Part shown: positions 54,766 through 64,000 of the stretch, in pieces
How the letters are laid out: each line of letters opens with the position of its first letter
Numbering within the stretch: the first letter of the stretch is position 1
Origin: Rhodopseudomonas palustris
GTDB taxonomy: Bacteria; Pseudomonadota; Alphaproteobacteria; Rhizobiales; Xanthobacteraceae
Reading direction: 5' to 3'
Assembly (NCBI RefSeq): GCF_007005445.1
Contig: NZ_CP041387.1
Location: forward strand, 4,169,501 to 4,233,500
Length of the DNA stretch: 64,000 nucleotides
The notes under the pieces: generated by a model
The model's database searches: none
What the model was told of the DNA's origin: nothing
Seen by the model: only the letters and a program-made list of their open reading frames with translations
Position numbers and translations under genes: made by a program

Positions 54766-56643
54766 ATGTCCGACAATCGCAACACCATTCTCGCCGTCGT
54801 TCTGTCGGGCCTCGTGCTGCTCGGCTGGCAATATTTCATCAATATCCCGCAGATGGAAAAGCAGCGCGCCGCCCAACAGGCCCAGCAGGCCCAGCAGCAG
54901 CCCCAGACCACCTCTCCCGGCACTGCGCCCTCGGGAACGCCGTCTGCCACGCCTGCGCCGGGCACTCCGTCGGCCCCGGGCGCGCCCTCTCCGGCCAATC
55001 CTCAGGCCGCTGCCACCCCGACCGTCAGCCGCGAAGCCGCACTTGCCGCCACCCCGCGCATCAAGGTCGAAACCACGCAGCTATCCGGTTCGATCGCGCT
55101 GAAGGGTGCACGGATCGACGATCTGGCGCTGACGCAGTATCGCGAAACGGTCGACCCGAAGTCGCCGCCGATCGAGCTGTTCTCGCCGTCGGGCAGCGCC
55201 CGGCCGTATTATGCCGAGTTCGGCTGGGTCGGCGCAGCCGGCGCCAACGTCAAGCTGCCGGACCACAACACGGTCTGGACCCAGGAAGGCTCGGGCGCGC
55301 TGACGCCGGCCAATCCGGTCACGCTGAAATGGGACAATGGCGAGGGCCTGACCTTCCGCCGCCAGATCGCCGTCGACGATCGCTATTTGTTCACCGTCAA
55401 GGACGACGTCACCAACACCGGCGCCGCCCCGGTGACGCTGTATCCGTTCGCACTGATCTCGCGCCACGGCACGCCCCACGTCGAGGGCTATTACATCCTC
55501 CATGAAGGCCTGATCGGTTATCTCGGCGAGCACGGCCTGCAGGAATACAGCTACAGCAAGATCGACGAAGCCAAGTCAGTCGGCTTCAAGGCGACCAACG
55601 GCTGGCTCGGCATAACCGACAAATACTGGGCTTCGGCGCTGTTGCCCGACAACACCGCGCAGCTTCAGGCGCGGTTCTCGGCCAACAAGGCCGGCAACGT
55701 CACCACCTATCAGACCGACTATCTCGAAGACGCCCGCACGGTTCCGATCGGCGGGACGGTGAGCGCCAACGCCCGGCTGTTCGCCGGCGCCAAGGAAGCC
55801 CGCGTGGTCGGCATCAACTTCCCGTTCGCCGGCCTCGGCGGATACGACCGCCAGCTCGGCCTCAACCATTTCGACCTCTTGATCGACTGGGGATGGTTCT
55901 ACTTCATCACCAAACCGATGTTCCTGGCGCTCGACTTCTTCTTCCATCTGGTTGGAAATTTCGGCGTCGCAATTCTGCTGGTCACGGTGCTGATCAAGCT
56001 GATCTTCCTGCCGCTCGCCAACAAATCCTACGCCTCGATGGCGAAGATGAAGGCGATCCAGCCGCAGCTTCTCGCGCTCAAGGAGCGTCACCCCGACGAC
56101 AAGGTGAAGCAGCAGCAGGAGATGATGGAGATCTACCGCAAGGAGAAGATCAATCCGGTCGCCGGGTGTCTGCCGATCCTGCTGCAGATTCCGGTGTTCT
56201 TCTCGCTGTACAAGGTGCTGTTCGTCACCATCGAAATGCGGCATGCGCCGTTCTTCGGATGGATTCACGACCTGTCGGCGGCGGATCCGACCAACCTGTT
56301 CAACCTGTTCGGCCTGATCCCTTACGATCCGACCGCGATCCCGGTGCTCGGCCACTATCTGGTGCTCGGCGCCTGGCCGCTGGTGATGGGCTTCACGATG
56401 TGGTTCCAGATGAAGCTGAACCCGCAGCCGCCGGATCCGACCCAGCAGATGATCTTCGCCTGGATGCCGGTGATCTTCACCTTCATGCTGGCGCACTTCC
56501 CGGCCGGTCTGGTGATCTACTGGGCCTGGAACAACCTGCTGTCGGTGATCCAGCAGGCCTACATCATGCGTCGCAACGGCGTGAAGGTGGAGCTGTTCGA
56601 CAACCTGAAATCGTCGTTCAGTAAAAAGAAAAAGACGGCCTGA
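54766..56643 (+). CDS. yidC: Membrane protein insertase YidC
   Basis: 625 residues: N-terminal anchor ([19 protein letters not shown], 5-23), Gln/Pro/Ala-rich linker (about 35-85), periplasmic beta domain (about 95-360), and the conserved insertase core with [40 protein letters not shown] and a Lys-rich C-terminus SKKKKTA. Inserts and folds inner-membrane proteins alone or with SecYEG. Confidence 0.98.
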   Translation: MSDNRNTILAVVLSGLVLLGWQYFINIPQMEKQRAAQQAQQAQQQPQTTSPGTAPSGTPSATPAPGTPSAPGAPSPANPQAAATPTVSREAALAATPRIKVETTQLSGSIALKGARIDDLALTQYRETVDPKSPPIELFSPSGSARPYYAEFGWVGAAGANVKLPDHNTVWTQEGSGALTPANPVTLKWDNGEGLTFRRQIAVDDRYLFTVKDDVTNTGAAPVTLYPFALISRHGTPHVEGYYILHEGLIGYLGEHGLQEYSYSKIDEAKSVGFKATNGWLGITDKYWASALLPDNTAQLQARFSANKAGNVTTYQTDYLEDARTVPIGGTVSANARLFAGAKEARVVGINFPFAGLGGYDRQLGLNHFDLLIDWGWFYFITKPMFLALDFFFHLVGNFGVAILLVTVLIKLIFLPLANKSYASMAKMKAIQPQLLALKERHPDDKVKQQQEMMEIYRKEKINPVAGCLPILLQIPVFFSLYKVLFVTIEMRHAPFFGWIHDLSAADPTNLFNLFGLIPYDPTAIPVLGHYLVLGAWPLVMGFTMWFQMKLNPQPPDPTQQMIFAWMPVIFTFMLAHFPAGLVIYWAWNNLLSVIQQAYIMRRNGVKVELFDNLKSSFSKKKKTA

Positions 56644-56657
56644 CCTTTCACACGGGC

Positions 56658-56761
56658 CGTCATTCCGGGGGCGCGTGCCTAGCTGGCGAACCCGGAATCC
56701 AGAGGTTGTCGCGCACAGAGATTCCGGGTTCGCGCGCAAGCGCGCGCGCCCCGGAATGACG
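56658..56761. repeat. Inverted repeat pair, ATTCCGGG family
   Basis: Left arm CGTCATTCCGGGGGCGCG to AACCCGGAATCC; right arm AGATTCCGGGTTCGCGCG to GCCCCGGAATGACG. Between yidC and engB. Same family as 63454-63570. Confidence 0.85.
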
Positions 56762-56803
56762 ACCGTGCCTGGGGCGCGGCCGTGCCCCGGACTTGGAAGC
56801 TCA

Positions 56804-57454
56804 ATGACCGACACCATCGATCCAGCTCTGATCGAACGCGGCCGCAAGATGTTCGCAGGCGACTGGCATTTCATCTGGGCCTCGCCGTCGATCGAGACAT
56901 TGCCGCCGATGGGCAGCGTAGAAATCGCGTTCGCGGGCCGCTCCAATGTCGGCAAGTCGAGCCTGATCAACGCGCTGACCGGCCGCAATGCGCTGGCTCG
57001 GACCTCGCACACGCCGGGCCGTACCCAGGAGCTGATCTTCTTCGAAGGTCCGCCCAATGCCGGGCTGCGGCTGGTCGATATGCCGGGCTACGGCTACGCC
57101 GCCGCCTCCAAGGCCAAGGTGGCGTCCTGGACCTCGCTGATCCATCATTTCCTGCAGGGCCGCGCCACGCTGGCGCGGGTCTATGTGCTGATCGACGGCC
57201 GCCATGGTCTGAAGGATGTCGACCTCGACATCCTGAAGACACTCGACAGGGCCGCGGTCAGCTACCAGATCGTTCTGACCAAGGCCGACCAGGTCAAAGC
57301 CGCCGAGCTCTCCGAGCGGGTGACCGCGACCGTCGCGGCACTGACCAAGCATCCGGCCGCATTCCCCGAGGTGCTGACCACCTCTTCGCGCACCGGCGCC
57401 GGAATGCCGGAGCTGCGCGCCGCGATGATCCGCCTGCTCGACGAGCGCCGCTGA
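56804..57454 (+). CDS. engB: Ribosome biogenesis GTPase YihA/YsxC (EngB)
   Basis: 216 residues, P-loop GRSNVGKSSLINALTG near residue 46, G2/G3 TPGRTQELIFF and DMPGYGYA, G4 TKAD and G5 SSRTG. Essential for large-subunit assembly in many bacteria. ATG at 56804 follows the palindromic repeat; the frame reading back through the repeat is rejected. Its stop overlaps the next start (TGATG). Confidence 0.96.
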   Translation: MTDTIDPALIERGRKMFAGDWHFIWASPSIETLPPMGSVEIAFAGRSNVGKSSLINALTGRNALARTSHTPGRTQELIFFEGPPNAGLRLVDMPGYGYAAASKAKVASWTSLIHHFLQGRATLARVYVLIDGRHGLKDVDLDILKTLDRAAVSYQIVLTKADQVKAAELSERVTATVAALTKHPAAFPEVLTTSSRTGAGMPELRAAMIRLLDERR

Positions 57455-57828
57455 TGCACGCCGCCCTCCGCCTCCTGATTGCGATCGCCGGCCTGTACGG
57501 GGCCGCCGGCGTGGCGCTCGCCGCCGCGGCCGCCCATGTGCCGGACGCCGGCCGGCTCGGCCCGGCATCGTCGATGCTGCTGTTTCACGCCTGCGCAATC
57601 GCGGCGGCGGTGCTGCTGACCGAGCGAGGCATCGCTCACCGGATTCCCGGGCTGGCGGCGACGTTCGGCTTCGTGTTCGGCACCGCGCTGTTTGCCGGCG
57701 CGCTGACGATGCTACAGTTTACCGGCCAAGGCCTGTTTCCGATGGCCGCGCCGACCGGCGGCTCGATCCTGATCGGGAGCTGGCTGCTGCTGGCGGTCGC
57801 CGCGCTGTGGCCGCGGCGCAGGCCCTGA
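57454..57828 (+). CDS. DUF423 family membrane protein
   Basis: 124 residues with four predicted membrane helices: LRLLIAIAGLYGAAGVALAA, MLLFHACAIAAAVLL, GLAATFGFVFGTALFAGAL and GSILIGSWLLLAVAALW. Role unknown. TGATG coupling to engB. Confidence 0.88.
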   Translation: MHAALRLLIAIAGLYGAAGVALAAAAAHVPDAGRLGPASSMLLFHACAIAAAVLLTERGIAHRIPGLAATFGFVFGTALFAGALTMLQFTGQGLFPMAAPTGGSILIGSWLLLAVAALWPRRRP

Positions 57829-57941
57829 TCCGCGGCCGCGGCCTCTAGGATCGGCCGCGCCGAAGTGCTAGCGATCTGTCCCGCCGCAACGGCCCCGGAA
57901 TTGCTCGTTCAGACCGTCCCTTCAGCTCGAAAGACCGCTTC

Positions 57942-58838
57942 ATGACCGACGCGCCCGTCATCAGCCCGCTCGATCAGGCCCGGATACTGTCCGAAGCGCT
58001 GCCGCACATGCAGCGCTACGACGAGGAAACCATCGTCATCAAGTACGGCGGCCACGCCATGGGCGCCGAGGACACCGCCAAGGCGTTCGCGCGCGACATC
58101 GTGCTCCTGGAGCAGACCGCGGTGAACCCGGTGGTGGTGCATGGCGGCGGGCCGCAGATCGCGCAGATGCTCAAGCGCCTCGGGATCAAGTCGGAATTCG
58201 CCGCCGGGCTGCGCATCACCGACGCAGCCACCATCGAGATCGTCGAGATGGTTCTGGCCGGTTCGATCAACAAGCAGCTCGTCGGCTACATCAACGAAGC
58301 CGGCGGCAAGGCGGTCGGCCTGTGCGGCAAGGACGGCAACATGGTGTCCGCCAGCAAGGCGACCCGCACCATGGTCGATCCGGATTCACGGATCGAGGAA
58401 GTGATCGATCTCGGCTTCGTCGGCGAGCCCGAGAAAGTCGACCTGACCTTGCTCAACCAGTTGATCGGGCACGAGCTGATCCCGGTGCTGGCGCCGCTGG
58501 CGACCTCCGCCTCGGGCCAGACTTTCAACGTCAATGCCGACACCTTCGCGGGCGCGGTCGCCGGCGCTCTGCGGGCGAAGCGCCTGCTGCTGCTGACCGA
58601 CGTGCCCGGCGTGCTCGACCAGAACAAGAAGCTGATCCCCGAACTGTCGATCAAGGACGCCCGCAAGCTGATCGCCGACGGCACCATTTCGGGCGGCATG
58701 ATTCCGAAGGTCGAGACTTGCATCTACGCGCTCGAACAGGGCGTCGAAGGCGTCGTCATCCTCGACGGCAAGGTGCCGCACGCGGTGCTGCTCGAACTGT
58801 TCACCAACCAGGGCACCGGTACGCTGATCCACAAGTGA
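57942..58838 (+). CDS. argB: Acetylglutamate kinase
   Basis: 298 residues, second step of arginine synthesis. Conserved [10 protein letters not shown] near residue 28, VHGGGPQI near 64, [15 protein letters not shown] and [10 protein letters not shown] near the C-terminus. The N-terminal helix ([17 protein letters not shown]) resembles that of arginine-sensitive hexameric forms. Confidence 0.97.
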   Translation: MTDAPVISPLDQARILSEALPHMQRYDEETIVIKYGGHAMGAEDTAKAFARDIVLLEQTAVNPVVVHGGGPQIAQMLKRLGIKSEFAAGLRITDAATIEIVEMVLAGSINKQLVGYINEAGGKAVGLCGKDGNMVSASKATRTMVDPDSRIEEVIDLGFVGEPEKVDLTLLNQLIGHELIPVLAPLATSASGQTFNVNADTFAGAVAGALRAKRLLLLTDVPGVLDQNKKLIPELSIKDARKLIADGTISGGMIPKVETCIYALEQGVEGVVILDGKVPHAVLLELFTNQGTGTLIHK

Positions 58839-58861
58839 TGCGGGGCGGCGGCGATAACATC

Positions 58862-58951
58862 CGTCATGGCCGGGCTCGTCCCGGCCATCCACGTCTTTCC
58901 GGCGGTTTTCTCAGCAAGACGTGGATGCCCGGCACAAGGCCGGGCATGACG
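58862..58951. repeat. Inverted repeat, GGCCGGGC family
   Basis: Left arm CGTCATGGCCGGGCTCGTCC to CCACGTCTT; right arm AAGACGTGGATGCCC to GGCCGGGCATGACG. The terminal ATGACG supplies the start codon of the next gene. Confidence 0.85.
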
Positions 58952-59944
58952 GGGTGGAGATCGCGCGCCCTCGCCACCTTTGTCACCACCCTCGCCCTCA
59001 CCTCCGCCGCCCACGCCGACCTCAAGATCTGCAACCGCATGAGCTACGTGGTCGAGGCGGCGATCGGGGTGGATTCGAGCGGCGCCACGGCGACGCGGGG
59101 CTGGCTGCGGATCGATCCGGCGCAATGTCGCGTCGTGGTGCCGGGCGCGCTCAATGCCGACCGCATCATGCTGAACGCACGCGTGCTGCCGCTGTACGGC
59201 GCCTCGCCGCTGCCGCAGAACGGTACCGACCGCCTGTGCGTCGCCGAGGACAATTTCGTCATCGCCGCCGCCCGTCAGTGCCGCGGCAGCCAGACGCTCG
59301 CCGCCTTCACCGAGATCAAGCCGACCGACACCGAGGACGGCAACAAGATCGCGTATCTGGCCGAGGATTCCGACTACGACGACGAGCAGGCCAAGCTGGC
59401 CGCGATCCAACGGCTGCTGCTGATCGCCGGCTACGATGCCTCGCCGATCGACGGCGTCGACGGCCCGAAGACGCGAGCGGCGCTGTCCGCCTTCCTCAAA
59501 AGCCGGGGGCTGAAACCGGAGATCGTCGACGCTCCGGATTTCTTCGACGTGATCATCAAGGCGGTACAGCAGCCGTCCGGCGGCGGGCTGACCTGGTGCA
59601 ACGACACCAGGTACAAGATCATGGCGGCGGTTGCCGAGGACGACGGCAAGACGATCACCAGCCGCGGCTGGTACGGCATCGCGCCCGGACAATGTCAGCG
59701 TCCCGATCTCGGTACGCAGCCGAAACGGGTGTTCAGCTTTGCCGAAGCGGTCGACGGCAGCGGCCGCCCGGTCAGCATCAAGGGCCGCGCACTGAACTGG
59801 GGAGGCGGCACCTTGCTGTGCACCCGCGACAGCAAGTTCGAGATCGGCGAACAGGGTGACTGCGCCGGGCGCGGCCTCACCGCCACAGGTTTTGCTGCGG
59901 TCGATCTTTCCGACGGCAAGCCACTCAGGTTCACGACACCATGA
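58946..59944 (+). CDS. Secreted protein with two DUF1036 domains and a peptidoglycan-binding-like domain
   Basis: 332 residues: signal peptide (about 1-24, ending SAAHA), DUF1036 (LKICNRMSYVVEAAIGV ... RGWLRIDPAQCRVVV), a middle peptidoglycan-binding-like segment (LAAIQRLLLIAGYDASPIDGVDGPKT in two blocks, AALSAFLKSRGL), then a second DUF1036 (LTWCNDTRYKIMAAVA ... RGWYGIAPGQCQRP). Probably periplasmic or wall-associated. Its ATG lies in the end of a palindromic repeat and no other start fits the signal peptide. ATGA overlap with the HAD gene. Confidence 0.88.
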   Translation: MTGWRSRALATFVTTLALTSAAHADLKICNRMSYVVEAAIGVDSSGATATRGWLRIDPAQCRVVVPGALNADRIMLNARVLPLYGASPLPQNGTDRLCVAEDNFVIAAARQCRGSQTLAAFTEIKPTDTEDGNKIAYLAEDSDYDDEQAKLAAIQRLLLIAGYDASPIDGVDGPKTRAALSAFLKSRGLKPEIVDAPDFFDVIIKAVQQPSGGGLTWCNDTRYKIMAAVAEDDGKTITSRGWYGIAPGQCQRPDLGTQPKRVFSFAEAVDGSGRPVSIKGRALNWGGGTLLCTRDSKFEIGEQGDCAGRGLTATGFAAVDLSDGKPLRFTTP

Positions 59945-60663
59945 TGCAGCTCGGTAAACGCAACTTCGACCACGTCGAAACCTGGGTGTTCGACCTCGAC
60001 AACACGCTGTATCCGCATCACCTCAATCTGTGGCAGCAGGTCGATGCGCGGATTCGCGACTTCGTCGCCGCCTGGCTGAAAGTGACTCCGGAGGAGGCCT
60101 TCCGCATCCAGAAGGATTACTACAAGCGCTACGGCACCACGATGCGCGGGATGATGACAGAGCACGGCGTCCATGCCGACGACTACCTCGCTTACGTTCA
60201 TGCCATCGACCATTCGCCGCTCGAGCCCAATCCGGCGATGGGCGACGCAATCGAGCGGCTGCCGGGGCGCAAGCTGATCCTGACCAACGGCTCGGTGGCG
60301 CACGCCGGCAAGGTGCTGGAGCGGCTCGGCATCGGGCATCATTTCGAGGCGGTGTTCGACATCGTCGCTGCCGACCTCGAGCCGAAGCCGGCGCCTCAGA
60401 CCTACCGCCGCTTCCTCGACCGCCACGGCGTCGCCCCGGCGCGCGCCGCGATGTTCGAAGACCTCGCCCGCAACCTCACGGTGCCGCACCAGCTCGGCAT
60501 GACCACCGTGCTGGTCGTGCCCGACGGAAGCCAGGAGGTGGTGCGTGAAGACTGGGAGCTGGAAGGCCGCGACGCCGCCTATGTCGATCACGTCACGGAC
60601 GATCTGACGGGATTTTTGAAGACGCTGAGCGCCGCGAAGCAAGGCACCGCGCCTCCCCAATAA
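59941..60663 (+). CDS. HAD family pyrimidine 5'-nucleotidase
   Basis: 240 residues of the SDT1/PpnN-like HAD subfamily: motif I VFDLDNTLYP near residue 16, motif II LILTNGS near 115, motif III with Lys in LEPKPAPQTYRR, motif IV MFEDLARN. Predicted nucleoside monophosphate phosphatase. Overlaps the DUF1036 gene by 4 bp. Confidence 0.92.
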   Translation: MMQLGKRNFDHVETWVFDLDNTLYPHHLNLWQQVDARIRDFVAAWLKVTPEEAFRIQKDYYKRYGTTMRGMMTEHGVHADDYLAYVHAIDHSPLEPNPAMGDAIERLPGRKLILTNGSVAHAGKVLERLGIGHHFEAVFDIVAADLEPKPAPQTYRRFLDRHGVAPARAAMFEDLARNLTVPHQLGMTTVLVVPDGSQEVVREDWELEGRDAAYVDHVTDDLTGFLKTLSAAKQGTAPPQ

Positions 60664-60666
60664 CGA

Positions 60667-60770
60667 CGTCATCGCCCGCGCATGCGAGCGATCCAGTATT
60701 CCAGAGAGGCCGCGACCTCCCCTCCTATGCTCTGGCATACTGGATCGCCCGGACAAGCCGGGCGACGACG
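60667..60770. repeat. Inverted repeat pair, CCAGTATTCCAG family
   Basis: Arms of about 39 nt: CGTCATCGCCCGCGCATGCG to CCAGTATTCCAGAG, a loop of about 25 nt, then GCTCTGGCATACTGG to GGGCGACGACG. Follows the HAD gene. Confidence 0.88.
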
Positions 60771-60807
60771 TGGGAGGGTGGGAGCGACGCCGCGGCCACT
60801 CCCCAGC

Positions 60808-60851
60808 CGTCATCGCCCGCGCAGGCGGGCGAACCAGTATTCCAGTGCGCC
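60808..60851 (+). repeat. Single repeat arm left of the GIY-YIG gene
   Basis: CGTCATCGCCCGCGCAGGCG then GGCGAACCAGTATTCCAG, followed by TGCGCC. It has no partner within the usual 25-30 nt; its partner is at 61181-61219 on the other side of the nuclease gene. Confidence 0.88.
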
Positions 60852-60853
60852 AG

Positions 60854-61153
60854 TTAGGCAGGACCGGCGATCTCCGGGTACAGATCATTCCAATCCGGAT
60901 TGTGCTGTTCGATCAGCCTGACCTTCCACTCCCGCGGCCACTTCTTCAGCCGCTTCTCACGGCGGATCGCATTCTCGGCATCGTCGAACACCTCGAAATA
61001 CACCAGCCGATCGACGCCGTAGCGCAGCGTGAAACCCTCGACCTCCTTGGATTTGTGTTCGGCGATGCGGCGGACGAGGTCGTTGGTGACGCCGACGTAG
61101 ATCGTGCCACCTATCCGGCTGGCGAGGATATAGACGTAGAACTGCCGCGGCAT
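60854..61153 (-). CDS. Small GIY-YIG endonuclease, inside a split repeat
   Basis: 99 residues of the COG2827-type GIY-YIG family: FYVYILASRIGGTIYVGVTNDLVRR (GIY and YIG equivalents YVYI and YVG), His in IAEHKS, Glu in KLVYF-like LVYFEVFDD, then AIRREKRLKKWPREWK. The stop lies 3 nt from the left repeat arm and the start 27 nt from the right arm. The start at 61153 excludes an open extension that reads through the repeat. Single-domain GIY-YIG proteins nick or cut DNA; the target is unknown. Confidence 0.9.
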   Translation of the reverse strand: MPRQFYVYILASRIGGTIYVGVTNDLVRRIAEHKSKEVEGFTLRYGVDRLVYFEVFDDAENAIRREKRLKKWPREWKVRLIEQHNPDWNDLYPEIAGPA

Positions 61154-61180
61154 CGGCGGCCTCCCCAATAGTCGAGCGCT

Positions 61181-61219
61181 CTGGGATACTAGATCGCCCG
61201 GACGAGCCGGGCGATGACG
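61181..61219 (-). repeat. Single repeat arm right of the GIY-YIG gene
   Basis: Inverted relative to the left arm: CTGGGATACTAGATCGCCC to GAGCCGGGCGATGACG. Pairs with 60808-60845 over about 39 nt with a few mismatches. Confidence 0.88.
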
Positions 61220-61255
61220 CGAGAGAATGGAAACCGGCGCCACCACATCCACAGC

Positions 61256-61344
61256 CGTCATCGCCCGCGCAGGCTGGCGAACCAGTATTCCGGGGCGTCC
61301 GCGATCCATCCAATGCTATTGAATATGGGATCGCCCGGACGACG
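61256..61344. repeat. Inverted repeat, CCAGTATTCCAG family, right arm degraded
   Basis: Left arm CGTCATCGCCCGCGCAGGCT then GGCGAACCAGTATTCCGG is intact; the right arm GAATATGGGATCGCCCGGAC stops before the terminal ATGACG. Lies upstream of dapD. Confidence 0.75.
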
Positions 61345-61431
61345 CGGCCGGCGCCGCCTTGACTCTCCTGGGCCGAATCCGGACAAACACTGCACGAAAT
61401 TCCCCGAACAAATCCGTCCAAGGACCCGTCG

Positions 61432-62277
61432 ATGCCGCTCACTGCCCTGGAATCTACCATCAACGCCGCTTTCGACGCCCGCGACACCGTCACGCCTGCG
61501 ACCCAGGGTGAGGTTCGGGAGGCGGTCAACGATGCGCTCGATCTGCTCGACCAGGGCAAGGTGCGGGTGGCGCAGCGCGACGCCTCCGGCGCCTGGACGG
61601 TCAATCAGTGGCTGAAGAAAGCGGTGCTGCTGTCGTTCCGGCTCAACGACATGGGCGTGATCGCCGGTGGCCCCGGCGGCGCCAACTGGTGGGACAAGGT
61701 GCCGTCGAAGTTCGAAGGCTGGAGCGAGAACCGCTTCCGTGAGGCCGGCTTCCGCGCGGTGCCGGGTGCGATCGTCCGCCGCTCCGCCTTCATCGCCAAG
61801 AACGCGGTGCTGATGCCGTCCTTCGTCAATCTCGGCGCCTATGTGGACGAATCCACCATGGTCGACACCTGGGCCACCGTCGGCTCCTGCGCCCAGATCG
61901 GCAAGCGCGTCCACATCTCCGGCGGCGCCGGCATCGGCGGCGTGCTCGAGCCGCTGCAGGCCGGCCCGGTGATCATCGAGGACGACTGCTTCATCGGCGC
62001 CCGCTCCGAGGTCGCCGAAGGCGTGATCGTGCGCAAGGGCGCGGTGCTGGCGATGGGCGTGTTCCTCGGCGCCTCGACCAAGATCGTCGACCGCGAGACC
62101 GGCGAAACTTTCATCGGCGAAGTGCCCGAATATGCCGTGCTGGTACCCGGCACGCTGCCCGGCAAGCCGCTCAAGAACGGCGCTCCCGGCCCGGCGACCG
62201 CCTGCGCGGTGATCGTCAAGCGCGTCGACGAGCGCACCCGCTCCAAGACCTCGATCAACGAACTGCTGCGGGACTGA
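61432..62277 (+). CDS. dapD: 2,3,4,5-tetrahydropyridine-2,6-dicarboxylate N-succinyltransferase
   Basis: 281 residues, succinylase branch of lysine and meso-diaminopimelate synthesis. N-terminal helical domain then a hexapeptide beta-helix: [79 protein letters not shown] at 61432 with AGGACC upstream. Seven bases separate it from dapE. Confidence 0.97.
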   Translation: MPLTALESTINAAFDARDTVTPATQGEVREAVNDALDLLDQGKVRVAQRDASGAWTVNQWLKKAVLLSFRLNDMGVIAGGPGGANWWDKVPSKFEGWSENRFREAGFRAVPGAIVRRSAFIAKNAVLMPSFVNLGAYVDESTMVDTWATVGSCAQIGKRVHISGGAGIGGVLEPLQAGPVIIEDDCFIGARSEVAEGVIVRKGAVLAMGVFLGASTKIVDRETGETFIGEVPEYAVLVPGTLPGKPLKNGAPGPATACAVIVKRVDERTRSKTSINELLRD

Positions 62278-62284
62278 CCGCACC

Positions 62285-63442
62285 GTGACCGCGACCGCGC
62301 TCGAGATCGCGCAGGCGCTGCTGCGCTGTCCGTCGGTGACGCCGGCCGATGCCGGCGCGCTCGGCGTGCTGGAAACGCTGCTGACGGGCGCCGGCTTCGA
62401 CGTGCATCGCGTCACATTCAGCGAGCCGGGCACCGCCGACATCGACAATCTGTATGCACGGATCGGCACCAGCGCGCCGCATCTCTGCTTCGCCGGCCAC
62501 ACCGACGTGGTGCCGGCGGGCGATACGGGCGCATGGACTCACGACGCGTTTTCCGGTGACGTCGCGGACGGCCTGCTGTACGGCCGCGGCGCGGTCGATA
62601 TGAAGGGCGGAATCGCCTGCGCGGTGGCGGCGACGCTGGACTATCTGGCGGCGAACGAGGGCAAGCCCAAAGGCTCGATCTCGTTCCTGATCACCGGTGA
62701 CGAGGAAGACGTCGCCGTCAACGGCACCGTCAAGCTGCTGCAATGGGCGGCCGAGCGCGGCGAGCAATTCGATCACTGCATCGTCGGCGAGCCGAGCAAT
62801 GTCGAGGCGATCGGCGATACCATCAAGATCGGCCGGCGTGGCTCGCAATCCGGCGTGCTGATCGTCGACGGCACGCAGGGTCACGTCGCCTACCCGCACC
62901 GCGCCGCCAATCCGGTGCCGGACATTGCCAGACTGATCACCGCGCTGAACGACGAGCCGCTCGACGCCGGCTCGGCGCAGTTCCAGCCGTCAAATCTCGA
63001 ATTCACCTCGGTCGACGTCGGCAATCCGGCCACCAACGTGATCCCGGCGCAGGCCCGTGCCAAGTTCAACATCCGCTTCAACGATCACCACACGCAAGAC
63101 ACGTTGAAGGCGCTGGTCGAGCAGCGGCTCGCGGCCGCGTGCGGCAACCGCATCCGCGCCCGGATCGAGTGGCTGCCGTCGAACGCCGATGTGTTTGTCA
63201 CTAAGCCCGGCACCTTCACCGATCTGGTCGGCGCCGCAATCGCGGAAGTGACCGGCCGGACGCCCAATCTCAACACCGGCGGCGGTACCTCCGACGCGCG
63301 CTTCATCGCCAAGTTCTGCCCGGTTGTCGAATTCGGCCTGGTCGGCCAGACCATGCACCAGATCGACGAACGCACGCCGGTGAGCGACCTCGACAAGCTG
63401 ACCGCGATCTATCGTGGCGTGCTGGAGCGGTATTTCAAGTAA
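62285..63442 (+). CDS. dapE: Succinyl-diaminopimelate desuccinylase
   Basis: 385 residues, GTG start. M20 metallopeptidase fold with [12 protein letters not shown] near residue 65, [10 protein letters not shown] near 100, [12 protein letters not shown] near 138, [11 protein letters not shown], and C-terminal [11 protein letters not shown] and [11 protein letters not shown]. Binds two zinc ions. Follows dapD in one operon. Confidence 0.97.
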   Translation: MTATALEIAQALLRCPSVTPADAGALGVLETLLTGAGFDVHRVTFSEPGTADIDNLYARIGTSAPHLCFAGHTDVVPAGDTGAWTHDAFSGDVADGLLYGRGAVDMKGGIACAVAATLDYLAANEGKPKGSISFLITGDEEDVAVNGTVKLLQWAAERGEQFDHCIVGEPSNVEAIGDTIKIGRRGSQSGVLIVDGTQGHVAYPHRAANPVPDIARLITALNDEPLDAGSAQFQPSNLEFTSVDVGNPATNVIPAQARAKFNIRFNDHHTQDTLKALVEQRLAAACGNRIRARIEWLPSNADVFVTKPGTFTDLVGAAIAEVTGRTPNLNTGGGTSDARFIAKFCPVVEFGLVGQTMHQIDERTPVSDLDKLTAIYRGVLERYFK

Positions 63443-63453
63443 TCACAACGACC

Positions 63454-63570
63454 CGTCATTCCGGGGCGCTCGCAAAGCGAGCGAACCCGGAATCTCGAGA
63501 TTCAGTTCACCGCTGCGTTCGCTACAACATCGAGATTCCGGGTTCGCGCTACGCGCGCCCCGGAATGACG
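63454..63570. repeat. Inverted repeat pair, ATTCCGGG family
   Basis: Left arm CGTCATTCCGGGGCGCTCGC to AACCCGGAATCTCGAGATT; right arm CGAGATTCCGGGTTCGCG to GCCCCGGAATGACG. Between the convergent dapE and truA, where it could end both transcripts. Confidence 0.87.
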
Positions 63571-63581
63571 AGTGTGGGCGC

Positions 63582-64000
63582 TCAGTAATCCACCTGCACC
63601 AGATACAGCCCCTCCGGCGGTGCGACCGGGCCGCAGGCGGAGCGCTTACGCGCGGCAAGTGCGGCGGCGAGATCATCTGCGGTCCAGCGGCCTTCGCCGA
63701 CCCAAACCAGCGAGCCGACCATCGAGCGGACCTGGCTGTGCAGGTAGGAGCGCGCATTCGTGACGATATCGACGGCGTCGCCGTCGCGGATCACGTCGAG
63801 CAGGTCGAGGGTCTTCTCCGGCGAGGCCGCCTGGCACTCGGTGTCGCGGAATGTGGTGAAGTCGTGCTTGCCGATCAGCACCTGCGCGGCGCGGTGCATC
63901 GCGTCGGTATCGAGCGACTTCGGCACCCGCCACACCTTGCCGAGATCGAGCGCCAGGTTGGAGCGGCGGTTGGCGATGCGATAGCGATAGTGCCGCCGCA
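63582..64000 (-). CDS. truA: tRNA pseudouridine synthase A (N-terminus outside window)
   Basis: C-terminal 138 or so residues of TruA, which makes pseudouridine at tRNA positions 38-40. Visible: HYRYRI strand at the window edge, [38 protein letters not shown] in two blocks, and GLYLVQVDY at the end. The catalytic Asp region is beyond the right edge. Confidence 0.95.
   Translation of the reverse strand, partial: RRHYRYRIANRRSNLALDLGKVWRVPKSLDTDAMHRAAQVLIGKHDFTTFRDTECQAASPEKTLDLLDVIRDGDAVDIVTNARSYLHSQVRSMVGSLVWVGEGRWTADDLAAALAARKRSACGPVAPPEGLYLVQVDY

Noticed and set aside
60667..61344. Repeat cluster considered as a CRISPR array
   Set aside because: The copies are inverted pairs with irregular spacing and one contains a gene; there are no regular spacers and no cas genes.

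Overview
High-GC chromosomal DNA from an alphaproteobacterium, most likely a Rhodopseudomonas/Bradyrhizobium relative (Nitrobacteraceae). That placement is inferred from gene content, from ATGA-coupled operons and from the CGTCAT-ended palindromic repeats. No rRNA gene is present to confirm it.

Layout. (1) 1-7.5 kb: cobalamin genes. A cobalamin riboswitch leads a minus-strand operon DUF1636-cobU-cobW-cobN; cobN runs off the left edge. Plus-strand cobT-bluB make and attach the lower ligand. (2) 7.6-11.8 kb: small housekeeping and hypothetical genes (secreted peptide, PEBP-like, zinc ribbon, cutA, DUF123, alpha/beta hydrolase). (3) 11.8-26.2 kb: a complete phosphonate (C-P lyase) locus. The transporter phnCDE1E2 diverges from an accessory operon (hexapeptide transferase, a second phnM paralogue, DUF1045). 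The regulator phnF diverges from phnGHIJKLMN plus a PNPOx-like gene. A Pho-box-like site and a perfect 30-bp palindrome suggest dual control by phosphate starvation and PhnF. (4) 26.3-30.1 kb: TTT-type binding protein, IclR regulator and a PepSY membrane protein. (5) 30.1-35.7 kb: an RbbA-type ABC export operon (HlyD, double-ATPase/permease fusion, second permease) with a divergent TetR. (6) 35.8-40.8 kb: a YgiQ radical SAM protein and a 994-residue fusion of both SudAB/NfnAB-type subunits with a zinc-ribbon and rubrerythrin tail. (7) 41-48.8 kb: small metabolic and regulatory genes (thioesterase, NTF2-like, cupin, LysR, MocR, LysE, hydrolase, GATase). DUF1330 and YggS genes here carry frameshifts. 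(8) 48.8-52.0 kb: a lower-GC islet at the 3' end of tRNA-Arg(ACG), bounded by an 11-bp direct repeat. It carries an ADP-ribosyltransferase-like candidate and a membrane-anchored pentapeptide-repeat protein. (9) 52.4-64 kb: conserved core genes: sensor kinase, rpmH-rnpA-yidC-engB-DUF423-argB, a DUF1036 secreted protein, HAD nucleotidase, GIY-YIG nuclease, dapD-dapE, and truA running off the right edge.

The intergenic spaces contain several families of inverted repeats that begin CGTCAT and end ATGACG. At 60.8-61.2 kb a GIY-YIG nuclease gene lies exactly between the two arms of one such repeat. This is the best candidate here for an undescribed mobile or selfish arrangement.
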